Positions 6,431 through 6,771 of a stretch of 6,771 nt of DNA are shown one piece after another. Each line of letters starts with the position of its first letter. The first letter of the stretch is position 1. The stretch is from an uncultured Eubacteriales bacterium (GTDB lineage Bacteria > Bacillota > Clostridia > Oscillospirales > Acutalibacteraceae), in contig CAKUXU010000047.1 of assembly GCA_934700635.1 (NCBI GenBank), positions 1 to 6,771 of the forward strand. Direction: 5' to 3'. The notes under the pieces were generated by a model that had not been told where the DNA came from, made no database searches, and saw nothing but the letters and a program-made list of their open reading frames with translations. Made by a program: the position numbers and the translations under genes.

Positions 6431-6459
6431 ATTATAATCGAATTTTATCACAAAACAAA
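6431..6459 (-). promoter_or_regulatory. promoter of the surface-protein/sortase module
   Basis: On the minus strand a perfect TATAAT (6436-6431) has TTTGTT (6459-6454) 17 bases upstream, or TTGTTT with a 16-base gap. Transcription would start near 6424, leaving a leader of about 16 bases that consists mostly of the AAAGGAGGT ribosome binding site (6420-6412). The -10 box is convincing and the -35 is moderate. Confidence 0.6.
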
Positions 6460-6483
6460 ATGATTTATATATACATTTTTGTT
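6454..6483. repeat. imperfect inverted repeat overlapping the -35 of the surface module
   Basis: AACAAAATG (6454-6462) and CATTTTTGTT (6474-6483) are inverted copies with one extra base, separated by 11 AT-only bases. The left arm covers the -35 region of the surface-module promoter, which is where a regulator could bind. It could also be a chance feature of AT-rich DNA. Confidence 0.35.
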
Positions 6484-6572
6484 ATATTTTGTTAATTTTC
6501 TCGTTAAAGAGTATAAATGCAAATATTATTGATTATATTAATCAAATAGTGTGAATTCAGATTAAAGTACCA

Positions 6573-6604
6573 AAATAAAAAAATGCTACCCTACTAAAGG
6601 TAGC
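6573..6604 (-). terminator. rho-independent terminator of the right-edge gene
   Basis: On the minus strand GCTACC (6604-6599) pairs with GGTAGC (6590-6585) around an 8-base loop, followed by ATTTTTTTATTTT. It starts 5 bases after the stop codon of the right-edge gene. The stem is short but the T-tract is strong. It insulates the surface module from the gene upstream of it. Confidence 0.75.
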
Positions 6605-6609
6605 TGTTG

Positions 6610-6771
6610 TTATAGATATTTATTTATAGGAATGTTTTTTTTGATAAAGCTAGAAAAGATAGATCTGGCTTCATCATACATTGAACGATCTCGCATAAAA
6701 GTGCCATTAATATATATTTCTTTTTTTTCGTAAATTGGTCTATTTAAAATATGTCTTACAAATCCTTGGAG
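6610..6771 (-). CDS. 3' end of an unidentified gene (partial, runs off right edge)
   Basis: A minus-strand frame is open from the window edge to a TAA at 6612-6610 and gives 53 residues. It contains GFVRHILNRPIYEKKEIYI near the start and MRDRSMYDEARSIFSSFIKK further on, and ends IPINKYL. A mixed charged/hydrophobic pattern suggests a soluble helical C-terminus, with no membrane segment or sorting signal. A terminator follows within 5 bases, which supports this being the true end of a gene. I do not recognise the family and propose no function. Confidence 0.6.
   Translation of the reverse strand, partial: LQGFVRHILNRPIYEKKEIYINGTFMRDRSMYDEARSIFSSFIKKNIPINKYL

Noticed and set aside
6192..6437. 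81-aa plus-strand ORF over the start of the 572-aa gene
   Set aside because: It runs through the signal peptide region and the promoter and ribosome binding site of the minus-strand gene; its composition is that of a reverse complement.

Overview
The window is very AT-rich DNA with strong AGGAGG-type ribosome binding sites, compact intergenic gaps and cell-wall sorting signals, so it comes from a low-GC Gram-positive (Firmicutes). The protein style (class B sortase, InlB-type repeat surface proteins, SFSNYAVA-type stalk domains, low GC) best fits an anaerobic Tissierellia/Clostridia member such as the Peptoniphilaceae. That placement is an inference from style, not a proven assignment.

Layout, left to right. 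Bases 1-36 hold the first 12 codons of an unidentified minus-strand gene running off the left edge. Bases 238-795 (-) encode a RimJ/RimL-type GNAT acetyltransferase. It is divergent from a small PadR-family repressor (912-1244, +), which is driven by a perfect TTGACA-N17-TATAAT promoter with a palindrome over its -10 box. Next (1387-2199, +) is the most unusual gene: a DUF1796-type putative papain-like cysteine peptidase carrying an apparent Sec signal peptide and many cysteines. A strong 10-bp hairpin at 2226-2252 ends it and, from the other side, the convergent sortase gene.

Bases 2261-6408 form a minus-strand surface-protein module. In transcription order it holds a 572-aa wall-anchored protein ending in an MPQTG sorting signal, a 534-aa wall-anchored protein with InlB-type B-repeats and an NPVTG sorting signal, and a 246-aa class B sortase with its His-Cys-Arg catalytic set. 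The two surface genes are 12 bases apart and the ribosome binding site of the second overlaps the stop of the first. A stable hairpin lies between them and the sortase, which could lower enzyme output relative to substrate. A TATAAT promoter sits just upstream of the first gene. The simplest model is a self-contained unit: two exported proteins are anchored to peptidoglycan by the sortase encoded beside them.

Bases 6610-6771 (-) hold the last 53 codons of another unidentified gene with its own rho-independent terminator, separating it from the surface module. No tRNA, rRNA, CRISPR array, insertion sequence or phage feature was seen. No stretch above 300 bases lacks a gene.
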